Below are positions 9,839 through 19,105 of a DNA stretch of 64,000 nucleotides, one piece after another. The stretch comes from Deltaproteobacteria bacterium. GTDB taxonomy: Bacteria > Desulfobacterota > Desulfuromonadia > Desulfuromonadales > Geopsychrobacteraceae. Each line of letters starts with the position of its first letter. Within the stretch, counting starts at the first letter, position 1. A program made the position numbers and the translations under genes. The notes beneath the pieces were generated by a model that made no database searches, was not told where the DNA came from, and worked only from the letters and a program-made list of their open reading frames with translations. The DNA is taken from assembly GCA_024276905.1 (NCBI GenBank), contig JAJRWF010000048.1:1-64000 (forward strand), written 5' to 3'.

Positions 9839-9856
9839 GCGAAGCACAGCTTCGCC
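9838..9856 (+). other. Intercistronic hairpin at the icmF stop codon
   Basis: The arms GGCGAAGC and GCTTCGCC pair perfectly around a 3-nt loop (ACA). The first base of the stem is the last base of the icmF stop codon. There is no T-run, so it is more likely an RNA-stability or partial-termination element than a full terminator. Confidence 0.5.
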
Positions 9857-9889
9857 CGGGCATGAGGCCCCAGGCACCGGAGAACCCTT

Positions 9890-10645
9890 ATGTTTGATCT
9901 CACAAGCAATAATGACATCGCGATAGTGCACATGCAGCATGGACCGGCCAATGCGATGGATCTGGCCTTTTGTGTTGAATTGACCCGGACAGTTCGTGAA
10001 CTGGCCGCATCATCGGCCCGTGCCATTGTCCTGACCGGGCAGGGGAGGATTTATTGTGCCGGGGTCGATTTGCCGCAGCTGCTGGAAGGCGGGATCGATT
10101 ATGTCCGCCGGTTTCTCCCCGTACTCGATGAATTGCTCGAAACCCTGTTCTTTTGCAACATACCGCTGGTTGCGGCCGTCAACGGTCACGCTATCGCCGG
10201 GGGGTGTTTGCTGACCTGTATCGCAGATCGGCGGATTATGGGTGACGGCAAGGCCCGAATCGGGGTTCCTGAAGTCCGCGTCGGGGTCCCATTCCCGACC
10301 GTCGCCCTGGAAATCATGCGGGCCAAAACGGGGCCGGACTTTTTTGAAGAGGTCGTCCTTGAAGGCACAACGTATGTTGCACATGAGGCACAACGCAGGG
10401 GTTTGGTTGATGTGGTTGTCGCACCGGAACAATTGCTGGTCGCAGCAATGACGGCGGCCGAATCTCTCGCGGCGATCCGGCCGGAAGTTTTTTCTTTTAC
10501 CAACCAACAGGCTCGTCAGCCGGTACGTGAGGCGATCACGGCGCGCACCAAGCAGCAAGAAACGGAGCTTTTTGCCTTGTGGGAAGCGGAAGAAACTCAC
10601 GCCGCCATTCGGGCCTACGTCACACAGACCTTCAAGAAAATATAA
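9890..10645 (+). CDS. Enoyl-CoA hydratase/isomerase family protein
   Basis: Crotonase-fold proteins bind acyl-CoA and stabilise an enolate through an oxyanion hole. The 251 residues show the first oxyanion-hole region (IVLTGQGRIYCAGVDL) and the second (PLVAAVNGHAIAGGCLL). The usual pair of catalytic glutamates is not clear in the GVPEVRVGVPFPTV region, so the reaction may be isomerisation, hydrolysis or decarboxylation rather than simple hydration. It lies 51 bp after icmF and 34 bp before the peptidase gene, in the same operon, which supports a role in catabolism of the acyl-CoA that IcmF makes. Confidence 0.82.
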   Translation: MFDLTSNNDIAIVHMQHGPANAMDLAFCVELTRTVRELAASSARAIVLTGQGRIYCAGVDLPQLLEGGIDYVRRFLPVLDELLETLFFCNIPLVAAVNGHAIAGGCLLTCIADRRIMGDGKARIGVPEVRVGVPFPTVALEIMRAKTGPDFFEEVVLEGTTYVAHEAQRRGLVDVVVAPEQLLVAAMTAAESLAAIRPEVFSFTNQQARQPVREAITARTKQQETELFALWEAEETHAAIRAYVTQTFKKI

Positions 10646-10679
10646 CGAATATCTATCCCCATTTCTGTGGAGATCCGAA

Positions 10680-11840
10680 ATGTCTTTGACCGAAGAATGC
10701 CCAGCACGCATCGCTCGACTGCAAGGAAAATTACAGCAGCAAGAACTGGATGGTGCGCTCTTTATCTATCCGATTGATATCTACTATTTTACCGGCACCC
10801 GGCAAAACGCGACGCTCTGGATCCCCACGCAGGGCGCGCCGACGCTGCTGGTGCGTAAAAGTTATGTGCGGGCCAAACAGGAAGCCTGCCTCAACGACAT
10901 TCGTCCCTTCCCGCGCAGCAAGGACTTTGCCCCGCTCTTCGCCGGGCAGCAGAAGATCGGCATGACCTTCGATGTCACCCCGGTGCAGCAATATAACTAC
11001 TACGGCAAGCTGCTTCCCGGACGCGATTTCGTTGATATTTCATCCCTCAACCGGAGTTTGCGCTCCGTCAAATCCTCCTGGGAACTGGAGCAGTTGCGAC
11101 GTGCCGGTGCTCAACTCAGCCAGGTGTTTGCCTCTGTCCCCGAGTTCCTGCAGGTGGGGATGCGAGAGGTTGATCTGGCGGCAGAATTTGAATCCAGACT
11201 GCGCAAAATCGGCGGTGAGGGCTACATTCGCATGCGGGCCTTCAATCAGGAACTGTTTCAGGGGCTGGTGGTCTCCGGTGACAGCGGCGGCGGTTTTTTT
11301 GATGGCGCGGTGACCGGGCAAGGGATGTCGGGCGCTTCACCGCATGGCGCCTCCCGGCGCTTGATCGAAAAAGATCAGCCGGTTCTGCTCGATTATGTCG
11401 GTGTCTTCGAAGGCTATTGTATCGATATGACCCGGATGTTTGTCTGTGGCCAGTTGAGCGCCGAGATGCAGAAGGCGTTTGGTGTTGCCTGCGGTATTCA
11501 GACGGCGATTGTCGAGCGGCTCAAACCGGGGGTTCTCTGCTCCGAACTGTTTGATCTGGCGTTGTCGCTGGCCAAGGACGCTGGCCTGGGTGACTATTTC
11601 ATGGGTCTACCGGGAGAAAATGCCAAATTCGTCGGTCACGGTGTCGGCCTGGAGCTGGACGAGATGCCGGTGCTGGCACAGGGTTTCGATATGCCCCTGA
11701 TTGCTGGCCAGGCCATCGCCATTGAACCCAAGTTTGCGTTTCCCGATCTCGGTCCGATCGGGATTGAAAACACCTTTGCAGTGACAGCCGATGGGGGCGA
11801 AAAGTTGACGCCGATTGCTGATGATCTGGTCTGTGTTTGA
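10680..11840 (+). CDS. M24-family Xaa-Pro peptidase (creatinase/prolidase fold)
   Basis: This is a cytoplasmic metallopeptidase of the pita-bread fold, likely cleaving Xaa-Pro peptides. The ATG at 10680 is preceded by a purine-rich GTGGAGAT; the frame is open further upstream, but that part overlaps the hydratase gene. The 386 residues comprise an N-terminal creatinase-like domain (about 1-130) and the catalytic domain with the metal ligands in LLDYVG and IDMTRMF (two Asp), FVGHGVGLELDEMP (His), IAIEPKF (Glu) and GIENTFAV (Glu). All five positions are kept, so it should be active. Last gene of the operon; its link to acyl-CoA metabolism is unclear. Confidence 0.85.
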   Translation: MSLTEECPARIARLQGKLQQQELDGALFIYPIDIYYFTGTRQNATLWIPTQGAPTLLVRKSYVRAKQEACLNDIRPFPRSKDFAPLFAGQQKIGMTFDVTPVQQYNYYGKLLPGRDFVDISSLNRSLRSVKSSWELEQLRRAGAQLSQVFASVPEFLQVGMREVDLAAEFESRLRKIGGEGYIRMRAFNQELFQGLVVSGDSGGGFFDGAVTGQGMSGASPHGASRRLIEKDQPVLLDYVGVFEGYCIDMTRMFVCGQLSAEMQKAFGVACGIQTAIVERLKPGVLCSELFDLALSLAKDAGLGDYFMGLPGENAKFVGHGVGLELDEMPVLAQGFDMPLIAGQAIAIEPKFAFPDLGPIGIENTFAVTADGGEKLTPIADDLVCV

Positions 11841-11853
11841 GTCTGATTTGTCG

Positions 11854-11883
11854 GCTATGGAAGGGATGTTTTTCTTCCGTAGC
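11854..11883. terminator. Hairpin between convergent genes
   Basis: GCTATGGAAG pairs with CTTCCGTAGC (one G-T wobble) around a 10-nt loop holding a T5 run. It is placed 13 bp after the peptidase stop, facing the oppositely directed gene at 11899, so it may end transcripts from both sides. Confidence 0.5.
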
Positions 11884-11898
11884 TCATTTCCTCTGGGT

Positions 11899-12303
11899 TC
11901 AGCCTGTCATATCGATCAGCGGACGTGCTTCGACGATTTTAAAGGTAATAGCCGCCTTGACGTTATCCGCCGCCTGATCTCCTGCCATCTGACGAACAAT
12001 CGCAACCATCTGATCAAAATGTGGACCGGCTTCGGCACTCTGTGTAACCTCAAGATAAATACGGGCGCCCTGCCAGTCATAAGGGCTTTCCGCAGGTTCA
12101 AAAAAGATGAATGCTGCCTGCGGATTAAGTTTGAGATTGGTGTATGAGCGGTTGTTGCCGATTGCCATAACCACCGTATTTTCGTCAATCATCTGCAAGG
12201 CCGAAAAGACGGCATTGTCGACTTTGCCCTGATCGTCGGCGGTCGCCAGGGTGCCGATACGTGGTTGCTTGTTGAACTGCTTCATCAAAAGTTCGCGATC
12301 CAT
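11899..12303 (-). CDS. Pyridoxamine 5'-phosphate oxidase-like FMN-binding protein
   Basis: This is a small split-barrel flavin-binding protein of the PNPOx-like family. The start at 12303 gives MDRELLMKQF and places AGGAGG five bases upstream; a second ATG sits directly before it at 12306. The 134 residues contain the barrel core IGTLATADDQGKVDNAVFSA and the FMN-contacting MAIGNNRSYTNLKLNP. Homologues of this type act as flavin reductases or are of unknown substrate; a biosynthetic PNP oxidase would be longer. It is a single gene convergent with the peptidase gene. Confidence 0.72.
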   Translation of the reverse strand: MDRELLMKQFNKQPRIGTLATADDQGKVDNAVFSALQMIDENTVVMAIGNNRSYTNLKLNPQAAFIFFEPAESPYDWQGARIYLEVTQSAEAGPHFDQMVAIVRQMAGDQAADNVKAAITFKIVEARPLIDMTG

Positions 12304-12427
12304 CATGTCCTCCTGTTTCGGGTTTGGTTGTCCATCATCGTGCATGCTGATGGACCAAAAAGACGTGCTGTTGTGCAGCACAGTCTTTTCGGAGGGAGGA
12401 TGTCTGGCCGCCGCGCAGAGTGCCGAT

Positions 12428-13375
12428 TTACTTGATCAGCTCCGCAAAGCCAAGCACCTTGAGCTGAACGCCATCCTGTTCGAGGGTTCCTTCGACCACG
12501 CTCATGGCAAAGCCACCGACGACCCAGTTGCTGATGTTCTCGCGGCTGATCTGTTTCAGTTTCAGGGTTGCGAAGGGCGGTTTGAGACCTTTGTCCGTAG
12601 CTGCCTGCTGGAGGCTCATCTGCCAACCCTTGCTCCAGCGATAAAAACCGAGTGCCCAGCTTTTGCGGGTGACTTTGAGATCGGGGCTGAAAATATCTGC
12701 CTGTTTGTTACGGACAGAGATAAAACCCATGGTGCGTTGTGTTTTCTTTTTTCCTTCACTGCGCAGATAGATATCCTGCCAGACAGCAGGAGAACCGTTA
12801 CGGACAGTAAGGTAAAACCCCTGGAAGTTGTCCCAGGTCCCGGAATACCCATGGGTGAGCCGGTTCCAGTTATGTTGTACCAGTCGTTCGTGAATGACGC
12901 GGCCGGGGATAGTGCGTCCTTGCCAGTAGAGGACTGCCGTTGCGCTGCTCCAGGACTGGCGACGCAATCCGGAGTTGTCCTGCAGGCGGATTGCCAGCGG
13001 GTTGATTTCCAGCCGCAGGTCGTTGGCTCGACTGAGAATGGTGATTCCTTCAGAGGGCTGTCCGGAAAATTTGAAGGCGACGGAATCGGGGATTCGGGTG
13101 AGTATCCCGGTCGGGTTATTATACTCACCGATACCGACCAGATCGATCCAGCCCTGCTGCTGGTCGTAAAGAACACCGAAATGCTCGGCTTGGAATTCAC
13201 CCCTGTCAACGCCGCGATTATTGTCCAGCGCAAAAAGCAGGTAGCCCTTCTCGTCCTGACCGCTAAAGGAAAAATGGTCGGAATAATAGGCCAGTTTTTC
13301 GGTGGCCTGTGCCGAACCGCAGAAAAGCAGGATCAAGCAAAGACAGGTGCAAATGTAGCGCAGAGTGGCAGTCAT
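12428..13375 (-). CDS. Exported protein of unknown function, beta-rich
   Basis: I do not recognise the function. The 315 residues from the ATG at 13375 start with a clear signal peptide (YICTCLCLILLFCGSAQA, cut after AQA); a GTG 12 bases upstream is an alternative start. The rest is rich in alternating hydrophobic and polar residues with many aromatics, such as SWSSATAVLYWQGRTIPGRV and FQGFYLTVRNG, as in lipocalin-like or CrtC/AttH-type two-barrel proteins, but I cannot confirm that family. It follows the RNase R gene by about 60 bp on the same strand, so it may be read from the same transcript. Confidence 0.6.
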   Translation of the reverse strand: MTATLRYICTCLCLILLFCGSAQATEKLAYYSDHFSFSGQDEKGYLLFALDNNRGVDRGEFQAEHFGVLYDQQQGWIDLVGIGEYNNPTGILTRIPDSVAFKFSGQPSEGITILSRANDLRLEINPLAIRLQDNSGLRRQSWSSATAVLYWQGRTIPGRVIHERLVQHNWNRLTHGYSGTWDNFQGFYLTVRNGSPAVWQDIYLRSEGKKKTQRTMGFISVRNKQADIFSPDLKVTRKSWALGFYRWSKGWQMSLQQAATDKGLKPPFATLKLKQISRENISNWVVGGFAMSVVEGTLEQDGVQLKVLGFAELIK

Positions 13376-13433
13376 GGCAGTATCCACAAAGAGATTCCAA
13401 GGGTGTTTATTTGAGCCGTTTCCTGACTATTCT

Positions 13434-15584
13434 TCAGCTGAGAATATCATGATTATCCCTCTTCGGGGCAGATTTTTCATCACGAGGAGCAGCTGCAACC
13501 AGTTCGAAATCGATGCGTCGACGCCAGAGTTCTACTCTGATCAGTTTGACTCTGACTCGCGTTCCGACCTTGAATTCCTGGCGCCGCCGTTCCCCGATCA
13601 GGGTCTGTGATGCCGGATCGAAATGATAATAGTCATCCTGCAGGGTCCGCACATGGACCAGACCGTCAACATAGATATCATCCAGTTCGACAAAAAAGCC
13701 GAACTCGGCTACCGAAGAGATACCGGCATCAAACTCTGTCCCGATCCGGTCCGCCATCACCTGACAGCGCCGCAGTTCCACCAGATCGCGTTCGGCCTGC
13801 ATTGCACTGCGCTCCCTGGCCGAACATTCGGTGCCGAGGGTTTGCAGTTCTCCTTCAGACTGTGCCGAGGTTTTTGGCTCACTTTTTAACACCTGTTTGA
13901 GTATCCGATGAACCACCAGATCGGGATAGCGCCGTATCGGTGAGGTGAAGTGGCAATAGCAGTCAGCCGCCAGTCCGAAGTGGCCGGTGTTTTTGGGTGA
14001 GTAACAGGCTTGTTTGAGGCTGCGCAGCAATTGCTGGTTTACCAGCCGTGCTTCCGGTTTTTCGGCGATCTCGACCAGCAGCTGCTGCAGGGCCTGTTGC
14101 AGGTTTTTGCCCAGCGTCAGACCGACTCCGCATTCGGCCGCCAGTTGTTGAAGATCCTGCAGTTTCAGCAAATCAGGTTCTTCGTGGATGCGGTAGAGTA
14201 ACGGCCAGCCTTTTTGGGTCAGAAAATGGGCCACCGCTTCATTGGCCGCCAGCATGAACTCTTCGATCAGTCGGTGGGCCAGGTTCCGTTCTGTTTTAAC
14301 CAGGTCGAAGGGCGCGCCGGATTCGTCAAGCATCACTTCAACCTCGGGCAGATCCATATCCAGACTGCCGCGTTCCCGGCGCATCCGGCCCAGAATTTCG
14401 GCCAGTTCTGCCATCTGCAGCAGTTGCTCGGTCAGATTTTTGCTCAGGCCGGACTCCTGAGGGTTTTCCAGCGCAGCGGCGACCCGGGTATAGGTTAAGC
14501 GTGCATGGCTACGCATCAGCGCCGGGTAGAAACGGGATTCAAGTTGCGATCCTGTCCGGTCGAAGCGCAGTTCTGCGGTCATTGCCAGGCGATCTTCATC
14601 CGGATTGAGTGAACAGATCCCGTTGCTCAGGGCTTCGGGAAGCATCGGCAGGCAATAGCCGGGAAAGTACACGCTGGTACCACGTTCCAGCGCATCCCGA
14701 TCTAGCGCCCTTCCTTTTTCAACATAATACGAGACATCGGCAATACAAACCCAGAGTCTGAATGTTCCGTCAGCAAGCTTTTCCAGCGCGACGGCATCGT
14801 CGAAATCTCTGGCGGTTTCGCCGTCAATTGTCACCAGGGGCAGCTGACGCAGGTCGGTGCGCCGGGTAATTTCAGATTCATCGATAGCCTCGGCAACTGC
14901 TCTGGCCTGTGCCAACGCCGCGACTGAAAAACTGTAGGGCAGATCATGCGTGCGGATCACGGTTTCAATATCGACCTGCGGATCATCTGCTGCCCCCAGC
15001 AGATCGATAATTCGACCACTGGCTGAATACTGGCCGCACGCATAGCGTTCGATTTCAACCTCGACTACATCACCCGGTTGGATCTCGGTCTGCCTGTCGA
15101 CCCGGATCGGTCCACCCAGCTTCTGTTTCAGCGGCCAGACCTCAGCCTTTTTTCCGTGCTGGCGGTAGATGCCGATCAATTGCTTGTGGGCACGTTTCAG
15201 AATCCTTATGATCTGACCGTAAGGCCGCCGATCACGGACCGAAACCCGGCAGTTGACCTGGATCCTGTCACCATCCATGGCGCTGCCGACATGCCGTGCA
15301 GGGATGAAGAGATCTTCGGTTTGCGGGTCGTCCTGACGCAAGAAGCCGAACCCCTTGTCGGCAATTGAAAAGGTTCCCTCCGCTTTCCGATGTTGCTGCG
15401 ATAAGCGGTAACTGCCTTTGCGCTCCTGAAGTTGGCCGCTGCGGACCAGTTGATTGAGGTTTCTGGTCAGCAGCTTGCGTTCGCCGCCACGCAGGTTGAG
15501 GTGTTCAGCAATTTCACGCCGATTGAACGGGCGCTTTAGGTTGCGGTCGAGCAAGGCGATGATTTTTTGTTCAAGCGGTTGCAT
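13434..15584 (-). CDS. rnr: Ribonuclease R (RNB-family 3'-5' exoribonuclease)
   Basis: RNase R degrades structured RNA processively from the 3' end. The 716 residues show an N-terminal winged-helix region (FNRREIAEHLNLRGGERK), two cold-shock OB folds, the RNB catalytic domain with TIDGETARDFDDAVAL carrying the metal-binding aspartates, later HFGLAADCYCHFTSPIRRYPDL, and a C-terminal S1 domain (DAGISSVAEFGFFVELDD). The basic tail is short. The ATG at 15584 was chosen over a TTG at 15602, although neither has a strong Shine-Dalgarno sequence. It starts about 20 bp after the stop of the lipoate ligase-like gene, implying co-transcription. Confidence 0.93.
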   Translation of the reverse strand: MQPLEQKIIALLDRNLKRPFNRREIAEHLNLRGGERKLLTRNLNQLVRSGQLQERKGSYRLSQQHRKAEGTFSIADKGFGFLRQDDPQTEDLFIPARHVGSAMDGDRIQVNCRVSVRDRRPYGQIIRILKRAHKQLIGIYRQHGKKAEVWPLKQKLGGPIRVDRQTEIQPGDVVEVEIERYACGQYSASGRIIDLLGAADDPQVDIETVIRTHDLPYSFSVAALAQARAVAEAIDESEITRRTDLRQLPLVTIDGETARDFDDAVALEKLADGTFRLWVCIADVSYYVEKGRALDRDALERGTSVYFPGYCLPMLPEALSNGICSLNPDEDRLAMTAELRFDRTGSQLESRFYPALMRSHARLTYTRVAAALENPQESGLSKNLTEQLLQMAELAEILGRMRRERGSLDMDLPEVEVMLDESGAPFDLVKTERNLAHRLIEEFMLAANEAVAHFLTQKGWPLLYRIHEEPDLLKLQDLQQLAAECGVGLTLGKNLQQALQQLLVEIAEKPEARLVNQQLLRSLKQACYSPKNTGHFGLAADCYCHFTSPIRRYPDLVVHRILKQVLKSEPKTSAQSEGELQTLGTECSARERSAMQAERDLVELRRCQVMADRIGTEFDAGISSVAEFGFFVELDDIYVDGLVHVRTLQDDYYHFDPASQTLIGERRRQEFKVGTRVRVKLIRVELWRRRIDFELVAAAPRDEKSAPKRDNHDILS

Positions 15585-15604
15585 AGGGTTCTTTCTGGAC
15601 AAAG

Positions 15605-16384
15605 TTACAAGCTGGCGGTCGAAATGCCGAAGGCTTCGCGGAGCAATGTGACCAGGCGCTGTTCCACTGCAGTGATCAGGGCGGCGCTGTCTGACTGCGC
15701 GGGCCTCACGCGCAGGTCGCGCAGGGTTGTGCAGGCTTTAGGTTCAAACTGCCGGGGGTTGTTGCATAAGCGGTAGAACTGGTTGAGCCTGCCGGTTGCC
15801 TCGGTAAGGTCTGGGTCGATCAACAGGCAAGCCTGGGTCAGGATCGCTGCCTGCTTGCGGTTGCTGCCTGCCCAGCGCTGTGCAGTACCAACCAGCTTTT
15901 TGCCATCAACCTGCAGGTTGTAGCGCCCGTCGCAGAAAGAGCCCGGGACCTCACCGGTTTCAACTTTCAGCCCATAGCTTCTCAGCAGTTGCCCCATCAG
16001 GTGACAGAGCAGTTGGTAGCCATTATCCAGAGACCAGTTTTTTATGCGCGGGTGAATAATTGACAGGTTGAGCATTCCCGGACCCTGGGGCACGCAGGAG
16101 CCCCCCGAGGAACGCATGACGACTGGCCAGCCGGCAGCGGCCAGGGATTGACTGGCGCGAACAAAGTTTTCCATCCGAGCTTCTCGACGTGTCACCACCA
16201 GGCATTGCGGGACATGATTGATGCAGAGACAGGGGCCAAGTTCGCCCAGTCCAACCCGTTGCAGTAAATTTTCGTCGAAACCGATACTTGACTCCGGGTT
16301 GTTATCTGGTGTCGGTCGCAGCAGTTGCCAAGGCTGGTCAAAGTGCAGGGTAGGGAATTCCTTGGTGATGGGAGGGTGGTCCAT
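15605..16384 (-). CDS. Lipoate-protein ligase A-family protein
   Basis: This belongs to the biotin/lipoate ligase fold that attaches or transfers lipoyl or octanoyl groups to carrier proteins. In 259 residues it has VVMRSSGGSCVPQGPGMLN, corresponding to the RRxSGGG...G motif, and NLQVDGKKLVGTAQRW with the lysine that binds the adenylate. It might serve the lipoyl domain of the pyruvate dehydrogenase E2 encoded at 38343-39665, or be an octanoyl transferase of the LipM/LipL type, which cannot be separated from sequence alone. No strong RBS is visible before the ATG. First gene of an apparent operon with rnr. Confidence 0.78.
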   Translation of the reverse strand: MDHPPITKEFPTLHFDQPWQLLRPTPDNNPESSIGFDENLLQRVGLGELGPCLCINHVPQCLVVTRREARMENFVRASQSLAAAGWPVVMRSSGGSCVPQGPGMLNLSIIHPRIKNWSLDNGYQLLCHLMGQLLRSYGLKVETGEVPGSFCDGRYNLQVDGKKLVGTAQRWAGSNRKQAAILTQACLLIDPDLTEATGRLNQFYRLCNNPRQFEPKACTTLRDLRVRPAQSDSAALITAVEQRLVTLLREAFGISTASL

Positions 16385-16622
16385 GGAAAGATTTTACTCG
16401 AAAAGCCCTTCAGACTCTATGCCGAAATCCAGATAAAAGCCCAAGGTGCGAGTATTGTCGTCAGGGAACAGCATGGATTGGCGGATTCTGTTTGTGGCCG
16501 TTGTTATTGCCGCATGATAAACTCAGGGAACTTTGAAACTTGAATGCGCATCAGGATCAGTGGTCTGTGCGTTGCTGTAGAGATCACTGGTTCAGGTTCA
16601 CTGACTCGAAAGGGAGAAGAAT

Positions 16623-17411
16623 ATGCGTTGCCATGAAGTAGATTACACTATCGTCGGAGACGATATGCAGATGGTTCAGGTCGAGCTTGATCCCGGTGAA
16701 ACGGTGATCGCCGAAGCCGGGGCGATGAACTACATGGAGCAGGATATCCAGTTTGAAGCCCGTATGGGTGATGGTTCTCAGGCTGATCAGGGGCTGATGG
16801 GCAAACTGCTCAGCGCGGGCAAGCGTGTCCTGACCGGCGAGTCGTTATTCATGACCCATTTCACCAACCAGGGCAGCGCCAAGCGCCATGTCGCTTTTGC
16901 CGCGCCCTATCCGGGCAAGATTGTTCCGATGGATCTGGGCAAACTCGGTGGTGATATTCTCTGCCAGAAAGATTCCTTTCTCTGTGCCGCTCACGGCACC
17001 CAGCTCGGCATTGCCTTCCAGCGGCGCCTGGGAACCGGTTTTTTCGGTGGCGAGGGATTCATCCTCCAACGCTTGCAGGGTGACGGCATGGTCTTCGTTC
17101 ATGCCGGCGGCACTATTGTCGAGCGACAGCTTCAGGGTGAAACCTTGCGCGTCGATACCGGGTGTCTGGTCGCTTTTGAGCCCAGTGTTGATTACAATAT
17201 TGAGCGGGCCGGAAATCTCAAGAGCATGTTTTTCGGTGGAGAAGGGCTGTTTCTTGCCACTCTGAGCGGTTATGGCAAGGTCTGGCTGCAGAGTTTACCG
17301 TTCAGTCGTCTTGCCGACCGAATCATTGCTCACGCACCGAGTGCTGGTGGTTCCGCCAAGGGGGAAGGTTCGGTTCTCGGGGGAATCGGCCGAATGCTGG
17401 ATGGGCGTTAA
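16623..17411 (+). CDS. AIM24/TIGR00266 family protein
   Basis: Members are widespread bacterial beta-barrel-like proteins related to mitochondrial AIM24; their biochemical role is not settled. The 262 residues include the family hallmarks [20 protein letters not shown] near the N-terminus, [20 protein letters not shown] in the middle, [11 protein letters not shown] and the C-terminal [21 protein letters not shown]. There is no signal peptide, so it is probably cytoplasmic or membrane-associated. The RBS AAAGGGAGA precedes the ATG. A strong terminator follows 10 bp after the stop, so this is a single-gene transcript. Confidence 0.88.
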   Translation: MRCHEVDYTIVGDDMQMVQVELDPGETVIAEAGAMNYMEQDIQFEARMGDGSQADQGLMGKLLSAGKRVLTGESLFMTHFTNQGSAKRHVAFAAPYPGKIVPMDLGKLGGDILCQKDSFLCAAHGTQLGIAFQRRLGTGFFGGEGFILQRLQGDGMVFVHAGGTIVERQLQGETLRVDTGCLVAFEPSVDYNIERAGNLKSMFFGGEGLFLATLSGYGKVWLQSLPFSRLADRIIAHAPSAGGSAKGEGSVLGGIGRMLDGR

Positions 17412-17420
17412 AGGGCATGA

Positions 17421-17450
17421 GAAACCCTCCGGTAATGCCGGAGGGTTTCT
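17421..17450. terminator. Rho-independent terminator
   Basis: GAAACCCTCCGG pairs perfectly with CCGGAGGGTTTC (12 bp) around a 5-nt loop (TAATG). The T-rich 3' arm and the A-rich 5' arm allow function on both strands between two convergent genes. Confidence 0.85.
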
Positions 17451-17508
17451 TGGAAAATTAAGGTTGTCCGAAACATCAATCCCTGTGTGGTTTTCTCTTG
17501 CCCTTTTG

Positions 17509-18153
17509 TCACTCCGTTTTCGATATTTTAAAGCTTTCCAGCCAGCGGTTTACCGTGACATGGTCCTCGGCCGCATCTTGCGGGGCCGTATAGTAGAGGT
17601 AGATCCAGTTGCCCAGGGCGAAGGTGATCACGCCGACAAATCGGGTCGGCTGATCGAGCTTGCGGTAGCTGGCATCGACCCGATAGGCTGAAGTTGCGCC
17701 CTCAATCTGTGTTTTGGCCGAAGCGGTTTTGACCTCTTTCAAGCCTTCCTCGGCAGATAACTCTTCGGCCGTGTAGCGGGCCGAGGTTTTCAGGGAGTGA
17801 TCATTTGCCGCGCGTTCCCCTTGTTTGAGCGGACTGAAGTCGACCTCGATGTGGCTGCGGGTTTGGGGGTTAAAAAGGAACAGTTCGTTGTCCTTCAACA
17901 TTCTTCGCGCTGCGTCCTCCGCAGTAGGGAGTCCAGCTCTACGGGCCGCGGCCAGTTGTTTCGGATGCAGGCTCTCCGCACGTTCACTGACTAAAAAAGC
18001 GGGTGGTTCCGTGCTGACCTGCCAGGGCGAAGGGGGATCGGTAAAGCGGATTGTGGCACCAGGTTTGATCTCAAAAGTTCCCGCCAGCAGCGTGTTGGGA
18101 ACCAGCAGCCAGAAAAACACCATTCCCCAGAAAAGCAGCATGCGGATATTCAT
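17509..18153 (-). CDS. Exported hypothetical protein
   Basis: I do not recognise the family. The 214 residues start with a signal peptide (about 1-24, LLVPNTLLAG) and the mature part is soluble, likely periplasmic. PSPWQVSTEPP near the start and RFVGVITFALGNWIYLYYTAP with a closing VNRWLESFKIS resemble small periplasmic stress or PsbP/DUF1795-like folds, but this is only a visual likeness. GGAGG lies eight bases before the ATG. It is apparently a single gene, convergent with the AIM24 gene across a shared terminator. Confidence 0.65.
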   Translation of the reverse strand: MNIRMLLFWGMVFFWLLVPNTLLAGTFEIKPGATIRFTDPPSPWQVSTEPPAFLVSERAESLHPKQLAAARRAGLPTAEDAARRMLKDNELFLFNPQTRSHIEVDFSPLKQGERAANDHSLKTSARYTAEELSAEEGLKEVKTASAKTQIEGATSAYRVDASYRKLDQPTRFVGVITFALGNWIYLYYTAPQDAAEDHVTVNRWLESFKISKTE

Positions 18154-18307
18154 TCTCGATTTCCTCCAGAAGTTTCTGCGTTGCAGAGTGAGTTGTGCGA
18201 CAGCGATCTTTTGTCTACGGTGAGCCGTTAACCTGTTCTTATCAAAGCTTTACGGATATCTGCGGAATAGTCAACATTGAACCGACCGGAAACGGGTCAT
18301 TTCCTGG

Positions 18308-19102
18308 TTATGGATTATTGTTGCGCGGGCGATAAACTATCAGACCCTCCTTGCCCCCGAGGTAGGCGGCCAGATCCTGATCCACGACCTTTTTCACCGT
18401 CGATTTTGAAGAGGCATGGCGCAAGAATAGTTTTCCTTCTTTTTTTATCACAATGCCGCAATGGGACACATCCAGCCCTGGCAGGGGGCTGTAGATACCG
18501 ACATAGTCCCCGCTTTTCAAGCGTGCAAGCGTCGACGCGACAAGTGCTCTGGAAGGAATATAGGTGATCGAACGGGTCATTACCGGATAGCCCGGCAGAT
18601 AATGCGCACCGCCATCTTTTCGGTTCAGGTGCTTCTCGACAGTGCGAACGTCCGGGCCACCCACCAGGTCGGTCACCTCACGCACCAGGGTGGCGTTTGC
18701 CCGCGCCCACTCCGAGAAAAAATGATTTCGGTGTAAAAAATCAACCTGTCCGGCCCGGTAGCGGACCTGGCGCAGGGTGTCTTTGAATTCGTCGAAATCA
18801 CGGGATCTGCGCAGCGCCTCGACATAGTCGAGCAGGGTGAAACAATCGACTCCGTTCAGGCGGATCACAAAGGTTTCGGCAGTTTCGGCGTTGCCGACCA
18901 GAGTCGCGGACAGATAGGGCGTTTCGAGAAAGGCGGCGGAGAGAAATGCGCTCCTGAGCCCGGGGTTCGAAATCTGCCCGGCTTTGTCCTGCAAGCGTTC
19001 AATTTTCTCCTGGGTCCAGTTGCCAAGATTAATAATGTCCGCCCCTGAAGCCGGTCCAGGGAACAGGAACGCCAAAAAAACAAAGAGTAAACCCTTACCC
19101 AT
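18308..19102 (-). CDS. DUF1460 family protein, NlpC/P60-like peptidoglycan amidase candidate
   Basis: DUF1460 proteins share a papain-like fold with NlpC/P60 enzymes and related structures suggest N-acetylmuramoyl-L-alanine amidase activity. The 264 residues have a signal peptide (about 1-20). A cysteine in LNGVDCFTLLDYVEAL fits the nucleophile, and the histidine in LDVSHCGIVIK is the likely second catalytic residue, followed by KLFLRHASS. GGAHYLPGYPVM lies between them. It is read with the VF530 gene, whose stop is 3 bp upstream of this ATG. Periplasmic cell-wall turnover is the best guess. Confidence 0.8.
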   Translation of the reverse strand: MGKGLLFVFLAFLFPGPASGADIINLGNWTQEKIERLQDKAGQISNPGLRSAFLSAAFLETPYLSATLVGNAETAETFVIRLNGVDCFTLLDYVEALRRSRDFDEFKDTLRQVRYRAGQVDFLHRNHFFSEWARANATLVREVTDLVGGPDVRTVEKHLNRKDGGAHYLPGYPVMTRSITYIPSRALVASTLARLKSGDYVGIYSPLPGLDVSHCGIVIKKEGKLFLRHASSKSTVKKVVDQDLAAYLGGKEGLIVYRPRNNNP

Positions 19103-19105
19103 CTG

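Noticed and set aside
12251..13414. 387-codon plus-strand frame opposite two minus-strand genes
   Set aside because: It spans two genes and their spacer with no RBS or motif, while the minus-strand frame has a clear signal peptide.
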